DNA from: Saussurea involucrata
Taxonomy: Eukaryota; Streptophyta; Magnoliopsida; Asterales; Asteraceae
DNA length: 64,000 nt
Direction of reading: 5' to 3'
NCBI GenBank assembly: GCA_033807775.1
Contig: CM066314.1
Coordinates: 36,133,001-36,197,000 of the forward strand
The notes under the pieces are model-generated. The model saw only the letters and a program-made list of their open reading frames with translations. It was not told the DNA's origin and searched no databases. Below are positions 52,355 to 63,976 of the stretch, in pieces; the first letter of the stretch is position 1; every line of letters starts with the position of its first letter. Made by a program: the position numbers and the translations under genes.

Positions 52355-53313
52355 TGTTGATCCAAACCCTCAGTGATTTGATAATGACCCTCTCTTAAAT
52401 ACTTAGTGAAAATTGTAAGTAAACAATATGTATTAGAGTTTCACTATCGCTGATGTACTAAGACTTTACAATACCGCTGATAGGAACTCTCACTCTTTAG
52501 ATTAAACATTCCGCGAACACTGTTCACCATAATGCTCTGAGCCTGTTCAGTCCTTATGGTGATCGCTGATAAGTTAGTTGTTTACTTATGATCCCTGAAG
52601 ACAAGTTTCACGTCAACATAGGTTCTACACTGAAGTCGAAGATCAAGCTCAAGAACCATCGACAAGTCTCCTAATGAACTGATGTGGATCAGCGAAGACT
52701 CAGATTTGTCCACTCAACGTGAAGTATCAAGTACAAGACTTCAGCTATCGTTGAACTTTGTCATTCACTGATATAGAATGATAAAGCGCTGAATCAACGT
52801 AAGCTGATCATGAAGTACTCCGTACAAAGTACTTTTGTCTTAACCACCCTTGCACGTCTCCGTACGATATGTCAGAAAAGAACCTCCTTATTGTCTGAAA
52901 TCGTACAACCACTCTGATACTACACTGTTCAAACATGCGGCTACTAAGGTTGTCTACAAAGGTCAAATGACATACAACCAATGAGCTGCTGCCACGTGTA
53001 AAGTATAAACTGCCATGCATTAAATGCATGCAGTATATAAGAAGGACTCTAGCTTCATTTTTGAAGCACTTGCTAACTCTGGTCAAGTCATCTTCTTATC
53101 TTGAGATAGGTTATTATTAGTAATTTCCTTCTCTTTCTTAGTGCAAGAAACTTAGTGTTCCAACTTGTTTAGATTTAGGTTTATCCTTAATCTTGTTCCG
53201 CAACAAGCTGTAAATTGTTAATGATTTATCAATAAACAATTTAGAAAAGTAAAAACGTGTGTTTGTATTCAACCCCCCCTTCTACAAACTTGTATAGCCC
53301 TTCGGGACCAACA
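52355..53313 (+). repeat. Sire-2 5' LTR (959 bp)
   Basis: TGTTGATCC...GGACCAACA. Core promoter: TATATAA at about 53034-53040, with CACGTG (G-box) at 52993-52998, 40 bases upstream. Holds several TCGCTGAT/ATCAGCGA copies (e.g. about 52448, 52480, 52563, 52690). Confidence 0.88.
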
Positions 53314-53315
53314 AG

Positions 53316-53327
53316 TGGTATCAGAGC
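53316..53327 (+). other. Sire-2 primer binding site
   Basis: TGGTATCAGAGC, initiator tRNA-Met type, two bases after the LTR. Confidence 0.92.
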
Positions 53328-53395
53328 AGATTTGTTTAATCTCATAAACAAGATCTGATCTATACTAAGATTTCTCTTCCTAGCTATTTCTTAAA

Positions 53396-55790
53396 ATGGC
53401 TACCAACACAAACACAAACTATATTCACAACGGTTCTCTTGCAAAACCCCCTAGATTCTCCAGAGATAATTTTAATCTATGGAAAAATAGGATGATTCTC
53501 TTCTTAGAAGGTGTAGACCATATTATGCCTTATTATCTTGAAAACGGCCCATATATTCCTGTAAGAATTGATGCTGCAGTTCTAGCCGCTGAGAATAGAC
53601 CTGCTATTCCAGAAAGGCTGATTCCTAAGGAAGTTCATATGTGGACTGATGAAGATAAGAAGAAAGTGGCTATCGACACCAAAGCCAGATCCATACTCTC
53701 CATGGCTCTTCCTGACGAAGTCTACCATTCCGTCATGAACCTGAAAACCTCAAAAGCTATGTGGGACACAATCTGTGTTCAGTATGAAGGTACTTCTGAA
53801 GTCCAGGACTCTCGAAAGATCAACCTGGTAAGACAGTATGAAAGCTTCATTTGTGGTAAGAATGAAACTCTCTCTGAAGTACACCAACGTTTTAACTGTT
53901 TAATAATAGATCTGAAAACTGTTGGTAAGGAATATTCTAACTTTGAAGTGCTGACAAAGTTTTTAGAATGTTTACCTGAAAGCTGGGACAGTTATTCTAT
54001 GTGTCTCAAGCTGTCAAAGGATCTAAAATCAATGACCCTTTCTACCTTATATGGCACGATGCTGAATCATGAGCAATCGAGTCATCTTAAGAATAATCTT
54101 GTAAAAGATTCCAAAAGCACCCATGTTGCTTTAATCTCAGAGGAACCTTCCACTCAGCGACCCTCGGTCACTCTCACTGAGTTGGAGAGTAACTCTGAAA
54201 GGTCATCAGATTCTGACTCTTCAGATCTTGATGAAACTTTGGCTCTCCTCACTAAAAAGTTCAGGAGATTCGCCAAAAAGAAAATGTTCAGAAAGAATAA
54301 ACCTCTTTCCATTACTGACAAGCCAAGATCATCAGCTCCTGTTGATAAGGCTACTGCTACTTGTTTTAACTGTGAAAAGATAGGACATTTCGCTAACGAG
54401 TGCAGGTCAAAGAAAGTCTCTAGACCCTCAGCTTTTCCCAAGAAAAACTTTATTCCCAGGAATAGAGATGACAAATACGCCAAGCTGAAAGAAAGGTATG
54501 CGAAGCTGAAAAGCTTTAAGAAGAAAGGCAAAGGCCTGATGGCTGACTATGATTGGACTGACTCTGATGAGGAAGAAACATCTGACTTTGAAGACGATGA
54601 AGCCAATCTCTGTCTCATGGCCAAACTTGAAGATGAGGAAGACAACTCTGACATTCCCTCTACTACAACCTCTGCAACTCAAGTATCACCTTCCTTCTTT
54701 ACCAATATTGCAAATATTGATGAAGCTGATAGTCTTCGAAAGATCGATCTCTTGACTAGAAGTTTATATGAAGCCATGAATGGCAAAACTGTAGTTGAAA
54801 ATCAAAACCTTGATCTCGCTGAACAGCTTAAAAACTGTCACCTTCAAATAGAAAATCTTTCTAAAATTGAAGAAGATTTTAAAGATCAAGTTCACCTAAA
54901 TCAGCTAGTCAAAATCGAGCGCGAAGAAGCTATCGCTGCATTAAAAGCTGAAAAAGCTACTGTTGATGGATGGTATAATTCCTCAACAAAGATCATTGAG
55001 ATAATTAAGTCTCAGATTCCCCTGAGTGATAAACGTGGTCTTGGTTACAAAGCTGATACTCTAGAACCAACCACTGATCGTTCCATGCTCTTATTTGGAA
55101 CTTTCGTATCCTCAGTCGCTGATACTTCATCCTCTCAGTGTTCCTCTTCTAAACCGCCTAACCCTGAGGAAATTTCTACCTCTTCAAAAGGTAAAGAGAA
55201 AATGGTTTATCCAAAACCTACCTCTTCTTTAAAGATAAAGGTAAAGGAATTGTTTTTAACCAAAATCCTCAGAAGGGTACCTTAGTACCTAAGTTGAATG
55301 CTTCTAAAGCTTCAGTGACCTATCCCTCTGGATCAAGGAATCAGATCTCTGGATCTACTCAACGTGGATCTATTCAGCGATCTACTCCTAGAATCAGAGT
55401 GGATGTCTTTGGTAAGAAATCCGAAGAACTAAATGTTCCTCCCATTTCAAAAGCCAATAGCTTATTTGGTGCTGGTCCTTCTAATTCAAAATCTAAAGCT
55501 CAGCATTCAAATGGTCCTAGAACTATTTTTAGTTATAGGAAATGTTATCACTGTGGACTTACTGATCATATTGCTAGTAAGTGCCCCACAGCCACCAAAG
55601 CTGAAAAGATAGCTAAGGTGAAGATCATTGCCCCAAGGCAAAGAAGACCAATGAGGTTAAGAAATTAACCAAAGTGAAGACTGACAAAGCTGAATCTTCA
55701 AATGCTGCGAAGACTGCTGAACCTTCCATTCCAACTACTTCCACTGACAAGTGTGTACACATGGTTAAGTGGGTACCCAAGAAAAACTAA
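53396..55790 (+). pseudogene. Sire-2 gag (one frameshift)
   Basis: Starts MATNTNTNYIHNGS, 69 bases after the primer site. Gag core (PPRFSRDNFNLWKNRMILFL, MWDTICVQYEGTSEV, LTKFLECLPESWDSY; about residues 18-215), first CCHC knuckle CFNCEKIGHFANEC (about 330), acidic linker, coiled-coil-like segment (about 470-540). A one-base frameshift near 55240 ends the first frame at 55285; the second frame continues to the second knuckle CYHCGLTDHIASKC (about 55550) and ends WVPKKN-TAA at 55788-55790. It forms the RNA-packaging particle in the family. Gag and pol are in the same frame here with TAA between them. Confidence 0.88.
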
Positions 55791-58700
55791 TCTTCCTTTG
55801 AATTGCAGGTTAAGAAGGGTATCTGGTATCTCGATAGCGGATGCTCTAGACACATGACTGGAAAGAAAAGCCTGCTCGCTGAATACAAGGAAGAGAAGGG
55901 TCCCTCTGTGACTTTCGGTGGAAATGGAAAAGGACATACCCGAGGGTTTGGTGTACTATCTAATGGTACAACAACCTTCAGAAGAGTCGCATATGTTGAA
56001 GGGCTGAAGCATAATCTTCTAAGCATCAGTCAGCTTTGCGACAAGGATAACAAAGTAATCTTTACTAAGGAATCATGCTTTGTCGCTGACAAAAAGGAGA
56101 AGATAGCTCTCAGCGGTTATCGTTTGGAAATTGTTTATGTAATAAACATGGACTCAACAACCACTGAGAACTCCTGTTTCTTCTCAAAAGTCTCATCTGA
56201 TGTCAACTGGCTATGGCATAAGAGGCTCTCTCATCTAAACTTCAAGACACTGAATACTCTTTCTTCAAAAGAGTTAGTCACTGGTCTACCTCAACACTCA
56301 TACGCCAAAGAATCCCTATGTTCAGCGTGTGAGAAAGGCAAGCAGACCAAAGCAAGCTTTAAGTCAAAGCAAGTCTCCTCAGTATGATCTCCTCTACAAC
56401 TTCTCCATATGGATTTGTTTGGCCCTGTTAACAAACAATCCATCGCTGGAAAGAAAATACGCTGGGCATAGTTGATGAATTCTCTCGCTATACATGGGTA
56501 ATGTTTCTCCGTTCTAAGAGTGACACCCCTGAAGAACTCATCACCTTTGTTCGGAAGATGGAAACCCTGAACAACTTGACCGTTCGCTCAATAAGGAGTG
56601 ATCATGGGACTGAATTCAAAAACAGTTCTCTTGATTCCTTCTTTGAGAGTAAGGGTATTTCTCACAACTTTTCTTCAGTGAGAACACTGCAACAAAACGG
56701 AGTCGCTGAAAGAAGAAATAGAACAATTATTGAAGATGCTCATTCAATGCTCAACGATTCTCACCTGCCTACTCAGTTTTGGGCAGAAGCTGTCAACACT
56801 GCTTGTTTTACGCAAAACAGGTCGCTGATAGTCAAAAGATTCAATAAGACAGCCTATGAACTTTTTCATGGGAGAAAGCCTTCAATTAGCTTTCTTCACA
56901 TCTTTGGATGTCAGTGTTTCATACTGAACAACAGAGATGCCCTTGGAAAGTTTGATCCTAAGGCTGATGATGGAATCTTTCTTGGATATTCTTCAATCTC
57001 CAAAGCCTTCAGAATCTTCAATCGTATAGGACAAACTGTAGAACAAACTATTCACGTCACTTTTGACGAATCCCGTTCAGCAAACTCTAAACCGTCTGCT
57101 GATACTGAAGAACTGAATCAATGGATGTTTTCACATCTTGGTGATTCAGAAGACATTCCCACTCCTCATACTTATACAGTTGAAGATGATAGTCCTACTA
57201 TCATCCCAAACATGCAGAATAGTGAAGCTGAAACATCATGGGTCTCAGCAGTTCCTTTAAACACTATACCTGCTTCTGAACCAAATGTCTCAGACATTCC
57301 ATCTACTTCTCAGCAATCAGTAAATGAGATGACATATGCACCTACTCCTCTCTTGGCTGATATTCCAGAAGTTGTTGAAGCTTCATCTTCAGCTCCTCCA
57401 GTTCAGGTTGAGTCAGCGTCTTATGCTCCGGCTCAGCGATGGACTGTAAATCACCCAATTGATCAAATTCTTGGTGATCCAAACGCTGGTGTTCAGACTC
57501 GACGAAGTGCAGGTAATATTTGTTTATTTGTTAACTTTATTTCTCTGATTGAACCAAAGAAAATAGATGATGCCCTCAAAGATCCAAACTGGGCCAGCGC
57601 CATGCAAGAAGAGCTGACTGAATTCGAAAGAAACAAAGTTTGGAAACTTGTTCGAAGACCAACTGACAAGACAGTGATAGGCACTAAATGGGTCTATCGA
57701 AACAAGTTGGACGAACATGGAACTGTAACCCGCAACAAGGCTCGTCTTGTTGCTCAGGGATACAGACAAGAGGAAGGCATAGATTACGACGAAACATTTG
57801 CTCCAGTAGCAAGACTAGAATCTATTCGTCTATTCTTAGCATACGTTGTACACATAGACTTCAAAGTATATCAGATGGATGTTAAGTCAGCATTTCTAAA
57901 TGGAAAGCTGAATGAAGAAGTCTATGCGGAACAACCTCCAGGATTCTCAGATCCTAAGCGTCCATGTTATGTTTATAAACTGGATAAGGCACTTTATGGC
58001 TTAAAGCAAGCTCCTCGTGCATGGTATGACACTCTCTCTACTTATCTCCATATTGAACAATTTGAGCGTGGTAAAATCGATAAAACTCTATTCTTCAGGA
58101 AAGTAAAAGGTCATATTATTCTTGTTCAGATATATGTTGAGGACATTATATTTGGTTCTACTAACCCTGACCTTTGTACTCGTTTCGCTGATAGAATGAA
58201 AGAAGAGTATAAAATGAGCATGATGGGTGAGCTAACATATTTCCTTAGTCTTCAGATAAAGCAAAATGAAAAAGGAACTTTCATTAATCAGGGAAAGTAT
58301 GTTAAAGATATGCTGAAAAAATTCGATTTAACTCTGAGTTCAGCTATGAAAACCCCTATGGCACCACCGCTGACACTAGACAAGGATTCAAATGGAATAC
58401 CTGTTAATGTCACGCTGTACCGTGGGATGATCGGCTCTCTTTTGTATCTTACAGCTAGCCGACCCGATATTATGTACGCAACCTGTTTGTGTGCACGATA
58501 TCAAGTTGAACCTAAGGAATCTCATATGATCGCTGTAAAGCGAATTTTTTGATACCTTAAGGGTACTGCGAACCTAGGTCTTTGGTATCCCAAAGACTCA
58601 GGGTTTGATCTTATCGCCTATTCAGATAGTGATTTTGCAGGTTGCAAATTGGATAGGAAAAACACCACAGGAGGCTGTCAGCTCCTGGGTGGAAAGCTGG

Positions 58701-59112
58701 TGAGTTGGACAACTAAAAAGCAAAACTCAGTGTCCACCTCCACTGCTGAAGCTGAGTATGTAGCCGCTGGAAGCTGTTGTTCTCAGGTCTTGTGGATGAG
58801 AAATCAACTACTAGACTATGAGCTTCAGCTCTCGAAAATTCCAATCTATTGCGATAGCACAAGTGCCATCGCTATAGCCAACAATCAAGTGCTACACTCA
58901 AAGACAAAACACATCGAAATCAGGTATCATTTTATCAGAGATCATGTGATGAATGGTGATATAGAACTTCATTTTATCCCAACTGACTATTAGTTAGCTG
59001 ATCTGTTCACCAAACCTCTTGATGAGATAAGATTCAACTTTCTCATCAACGAGCTTGGAATGTTGAATTTTGAAGAGTTAAATCTTCAGCGGTTCACATT
59101 TGATCAGCGATA
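55791..59112 (+). pseudogene. Sire-2 pol: protease, integrase, RT, RNase H (several breaks)
   Basis: Protease DSGCSRHMTG (about 55840); GAG-pre-integrase LWHKRLSHLNFKTLNTL and CSACEKGKQTKASFK; integrase LHMDLFGPV, RSDHGTEFKN, NGVAERRNR; RT from about 57560 with WVYRNKLDEHG, YQMDVKSAFLNGKL and an altered active site YVED (58133-58144, normally YVDD); RNase H SDSDFAGCKLDRKNTTGG, STAEAEYVAAGS, KTKHIEIRYHFIRDHV. Breaks: stop at 56385-56387, frameshift near 56465, stop at 58550-58552 (CGA to TGA), stop at 58991-58993 (CAG to TAG). The natural end is near 59112 after DQR. Not functional. Confidence 0.88.
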
Positions 59113-59464
59113 GGATAAAATCAACTTGTATAACCCATTCTATCATTCTCTCTCTGAACATAATTGATTTGCTGATGTCAAGGTATGTTTTTCTCTCGCT
59201 GACAATCGCATGTAAATGCAAGATTTCAAGACAAATTGCATCGCTGAATATCTCTTCCTTAATCAGCGATACTTTGAAATTTCTAAAACCAACACTGATA
59301 TTTCTATTCAGTGCTTCATGTTTTTCAAAAGTGTCCCTGAGCTTTCAAAACCTCAGAGACATCCTAAAATATGAAAGGACAGTTGTGACGTCATCGCAAC
59401 GGATAAGCCCTGGCACGTTCTTTTTCTGACACACGATTACACGTTTCGTTTACCTTCCAATCAA
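59113..59464 (+). other. Spacer after Sire-2 pol
   Basis: Non-coding; contains CGCTGA/TCAGCG motif copies (59196, 59242, 59264) and GACAGTTGTGACGTCATCGC (59371), the latter including TGACGTCA, a bZIP/CRE-type site. Confidence 0.55.
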
Positions 59465-60060
59465 ATGCAAACACGTGTCCGTGTCATGATGAAAAACTTT
59501 CCCGCTCGAGTTTTTCTCTCTCTCTAATCTCACTATATAAACACATTTTGGGTTTACATTTTTCCTTTACGCGAACAACTTCTTCCTTAAGAAAACTACT
59601 GTTGCATTTTTGCTCTCAAGTTTTCAAGAACTGTTCATCTTCTTCTTCTTCTTCAACGAACCAGGTTAATATTTCTTTTATTTACCTGTTTCTTAAAACT
59701 TGTTAATGATCTTCTCATTGTTTTTACAAAATCAAACAAAAGAACTTTTTCAAAAATGAAATCATTTCTTTCATGGTTTTATGAACACAACCCTTCATGG
59801 TTGTTCTTCAAGTTTAATCGCAAATATCTTAAACTTGTTCTTCATACGTTTTTCTAGAATCCTAATCCTCAAAGGAAACTGGAAAACAAGACTTTTTATT
59901 GGGTTTGCATTTCTTTTTCAAAAACAAGAAAACCCTAATCTTCATTAAGACATTTTTGTCTGAATGAAATGGACAAAATTCGAACCATCTTATTGGAAAA
60001 TCTTTTCACATTAAGGTTATTCTTATTTGTTATATCTTTGGTTGAACTAATAATACAGCA
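59465..60060 (+). promoter_or_regulatory. Promoter and leader intron of the Sire-2 third ORF
   Basis: ACACGTGTCC (59471-59480), then a (CT)-rich run, TATATAA (59534-59540), a pyrimidine-rich leader (TTCTTCTTCTTCTTC), a 5' splice site ACCAG|GTTAAT (GT at 59665), branch-point-like CTAAT (about 60047) and 3' site AATACAG|CA (AG at 60057-60058), two bases before the ATG. Intron of 394 nt. Reads like the start of an ordinary plant gene. Confidence 0.55.
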
Positions 60061-63000
60061 ATGGCACCTACTGATATTCCTACTTCTGAGAACACTGCTG
60101 CTGCTGAGGAACTGGAAATCACCAAGGCTCCTCAGGTCAAATTCACGCTTGAGGAACTGGATTGGACAAAAACAAACAATCTCTATGCGCTTTTCGAGTT
60201 TCCTCCTCGAAAGCAAATCACACATCTGAATGATACTGTGAATTTCCTCAAAATCTGTTGCCTCTCTACAGCCCTGACCATAACACCCCCTGCTCTTCAA
60301 CTACTACTATCTCAGTTCTGGTATTCTGCCAGACACACTCAGCTCACATCGACCAAAGACCCCACGAAGAAAATCGATTGCATCCTCTGTGACACTGATT
60401 TTGGCACTATAAAAATCACCCCTGCCATTATCCGAAAAGCACTGAGCCTTCCCATCGCCACAAAAGAAAAACCCTATGTTTCTCTCCCTGACCACAAGAA
60501 ACATGCTGATAGGGAAGCCATCACTGCATTCTTTGATGCAATGGGTTATGTATGGGAAACAGGAAGGGACAAGAAGCCTGAGAAGAAGCTGACCCTCATC
60601 AAGAAATCCAAAATGCCCAGCGAGATGAACTTCATCTTCGCACACTTGATAAGCTGCATGACTGCAAATACCAGCTCCTCTGATCAAGCCGCTCAACCTC
60701 AGCAAGCAATGGGCTATGCATTGCTGAAAGGTCTTCATGTTGACTGGGCATCGATAATCTACGATGATCTTGTGCTCAGAGTAGACTCTGCTGCTGACCG
60801 ACCATCATGGGTTCCATACCCAAGATTCCTCAGCGCCATCTTCCAAACCGGCCTGAAGGATAACTACCCAAAAGTAGGAGACCTGAAACTCTCTCAGGTT
60901 GGCCCTAAGGTACTCGACTTCAGGCCAATGGAAAACGAGGTACGTCTCTCTACTCTCTTAACTCTTCTCAATCCTCCTTCTTCTACTTCTGCAGCTCATT
61001 CAGTGGAAAAACCCACCGCTGATACCCCAGCTGCAACCTCCACTCCTTCTAGAAAAAGGAAACACTCATCTTCCCAACTTGGTTCCAAAAGGACTAAGAA
61101 AACCAAGGAGCAACCCCAGCAATCTCATGCTGAAGACTCCTCAGCTCATCTTAAAGAGCTGATGGAAAGTTTAGTGGTACGCTCTGCCACAGCTGAACAA
61201 GCCACCCCTTCCATCCCAGCTTCAGCGTCTCTAAACGCTGAAGTTATAAACTTGGAATCAACCCAACCTCCTTCAGTTTCTCATAGGATTGAAGAAGTGA
61301 TTCTCAGTGGATCCAACACTGAATCAGCTCCACATCAAACCTTCTCAACCTTCGCTTCTCTCTCTACTCCATTGGAATCTAATCCAGTTTTCACCACGAT
61401 CACTGGAGCACCCGTCATTCTTCCAGAAGCTAAAGCTGATACTTTTCAAGGAATGATGGATGCAGGACCTGCGGAAATGTCCATGCGTATACGCACTCTA
61501 GCTGACGACATGGAACTTTTTTCAGGACACAGAAGTTTTGACGACTTCACCAGCCCTCCTGCAGGTATACACCAACCCATATACACTATAACTAAACCCC
61601 AAACTTCTGAGCTTTCCTTTGTTCATAAGTACTTATCTGTTACAGGTCCTAATTTGGGAGACATCAACGCCTCTCTGAAGAACCTGGATACAAAGCTGAC
61701 AGGTCTCACCACTACTCTCTCAGACAACTCTTCAGTTGTAACAAACGCTGGAGAGAATCTCAACAAGCTGACAAAAGTGGTTGAACAGAAAGCCTCCAAA
61801 GCTGATTTGGAGAAGGTTGATGGTACTCTTGGTGACTTTGCCAAAGTTCTTGCTGACATCTACACAGACTACACCTCTCTCAAAACAACAGTTCAAACCA
61901 CGTCCAGCGAGGTCATAACTCTGAAGACATCGGTTGGAAATCTTCAGGGAGAGATGTCTGCTGTAAAGACTAACGTAAGTTCAGTGAAGACGATGGTACA
62001 GCAGATCCTGAATCACATGACCGCCCCTGCCCCTGCACCTTCACATTTTACTCCGGCGGATCATGCTGAACTTTTCAAAATCACTCCTGCTATTACTGGC
62101 CTAAAAGACAGAGTAGCAGCGATTGAAAACTATATTGGGATCCCTGGCCAAGAAGACAGGGAACCAACACCATCTGCTGAGTCATCGCATTCCTCCCCCA
62201 CTCATCATGAGGAAGGGCGGGAGAAGAACTCTGAAGACCTTCCCCATGATGAATCTATCGAGGGGGAGAAGACTGAAGACCTTCCCCTTACTGAAGAGGG
62301 GGAGAAGATAAATGAAGAAACAACTGCTGGACCTCAGGAAGATGAAAACCCTGAGGGAATCGAGAAGCTTACCTTTGTATCTGAGGGGGGGGGGGGGGCA
62401 ACTCGAAGAAGCTGCTGAAGAATCTGAATCTGAAGCTAAAGATGAAGAAGTCGTCGACTTATCTGACGATGAACCATCATCCAGTGATAAGGGTGATGAT
62501 GACGATGATGATGGTGATGACTCCTTTATCGTCAAGCCTGTTCAGAAGAGTACAACTCTTAAAGGGATTTCGATAAACGAACCTTCAGGGTCTGAAGCTG
62601 ACAAGGGCAAAGGAAAAGGTGTCGCTAAAGACGATGAAAATCTGACGATCTTGCTTCCAAAGCCAGTTTGTCAGGTACACTATCTCCTACTTCCTTACAC
62701 TGCATCCCTCATCTATCTATACACATTATCAGCTCTACTCTCCACAAAAGCCTATACACTTGAACCCATTTCTTTTCTTTGTTCTACCTAAGTTCTTATT
62801 CGTAAGATCACTGTGTTTCAGCTAGTCCTCTCCCCTGTTTGAGGATATCGCTGAAGTTTCTACAGCTGCGACTTCACCAACAATAATCCCAGCTCTCAAC
62901 GCTGAAGAAATAATCCCAGTCTTGGATTTGATCTCTGAGACTGATGAACCTGAAGAACAGATGCTCTCTCACAAAAACAGACCTTCCTTGGCTCCTCAAA

Positions 63001-63976
63001 AGCTGAGTGAAGAGGATCAAGAAAAGAGAGATGCAATGATCAAAAGATTCGAAGATCAGCGAATCATCCTGAAGTGTAATCAACTTCCTTCTATTCCTCC
63101 AAAGTTCAGACTTTCACAAAAGGAATACCAGGATCACCTCAGAGCTGAAAGGTTAATCGCTGAAAGAAGGGAAGCTGAAGAAAAAGACAGAGAACTCGCC
63201 ATCCAGCTTACTCAACAATCGGTGAAAGACCCCTCGCTGAAAAGAACTCCAATCGAAGTTCAACGTCAGCTATGGGAAGACGCCAAGAAGATCGTTGAAG
63301 AAAAGAGAACTGTGTCTCAATCTACTTTAATCTGGTGCAAAGAAAAGGTACACTTCAGATATCGACCTGCCAGAATCAACAAGGTACATATCACTGGAAA
63401 ATCAACCCTCAAAGTTTCAATCGCTGAAATCGAGATATTCAGAGAGAACGGACAGTACGAAAAATTCTATGATGAAGCCATTACGAAGTACGGTCTCTCT
63501 GAATGGTTGGAGATCATATTAGCCATCCAGAAGTCTCAATCTAAGTACAAGGATCATGTCAAAAAGCTGATAAATCAACAGATCGACTTAGTCTCTTCTT
63601 GTGTGGATATTCCTCCTCCCCCTCCTCTCACAAATCAGAAAAGAAGGGCCTCTGCAAAAAAAAGTCTAAACCTTCAGACTCAGGTCCTCTTATACGGAAC
63701 GAAACAGGTATTGGTTTTTCTCGTGCTGAAGTTCTTGGTCCAGAACCTGACCTTTCCGCACTTGACACATCTCTTCCTCCTGGTGAGACTTTCATCCCTG
63801 GAAAAGTCATAAGCAAACCCTATGGGATATTCTTTATTGACTATGGTGGACGACAACGTTTTCAACGTATCTCTGAGCTTCCCATCACTCCCATCGAACA
63901 GTTGAAAGATCTCATCTACTGGTGTGATTTCAAACGCGACATTCAAGCACGGCATCTTAAACCCTCAGTGATTTGA
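60061..63976 (+). pseudogene. Sire-2 third ORF ('env-like' family), homopolymer frameshifts and one likely intron
   Basis: Start MAPTDIPTSENTAAAEELE. Family core: ITHLNDTVNFLKICCLSTAL, LLLSQFWYSARHT, MNFIFAHLISCMT, WVPYPRFLSAIFQTGL (residues about 60-270). Then Ser/Pro/Thr-rich linkers and a heptad-like region (residues about 540-670: LKNLDTKLTGLTTTLSDNSS, NLQGEMSAVKTNVSSVKTM) likely to form a coiled coil. The first frame ends at 62418 after a 14-base G run (62385-62398); the acidic continuation (DLSDDEPSSSDKGDDDDDD) is one frame over. A GT-AG intron candidate at 62675-62825 leads to the C-terminal part (62826 on), with another shift at an A8 run (63656-63663). The end reads into the LTR copy. 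No signal peptide or membrane anchor seen; function unknown. Confidence 0.78.
62675..62825 (+). other. Candidate intron in the Sire-2 third ORF
   Basis: TTTGTCAG|GTACACTATC ... TGTTTCAGCTAG|TCCTC, 151 nt, with stops in the upstream frame. Joining at the second AG (62824-62825) moves the reading frame exactly onto the downstream coding frame; the nearer AG (62820-62821) does not. Confidence 0.5.

Noticed and set aside
60940..60994. GAG|GTACGT ... TCTGCAG as an intron in the Sire-2 third ORF
   Set aside because: Only 55 nt, shorter than normal plant introns, and removing it would break an open frame.
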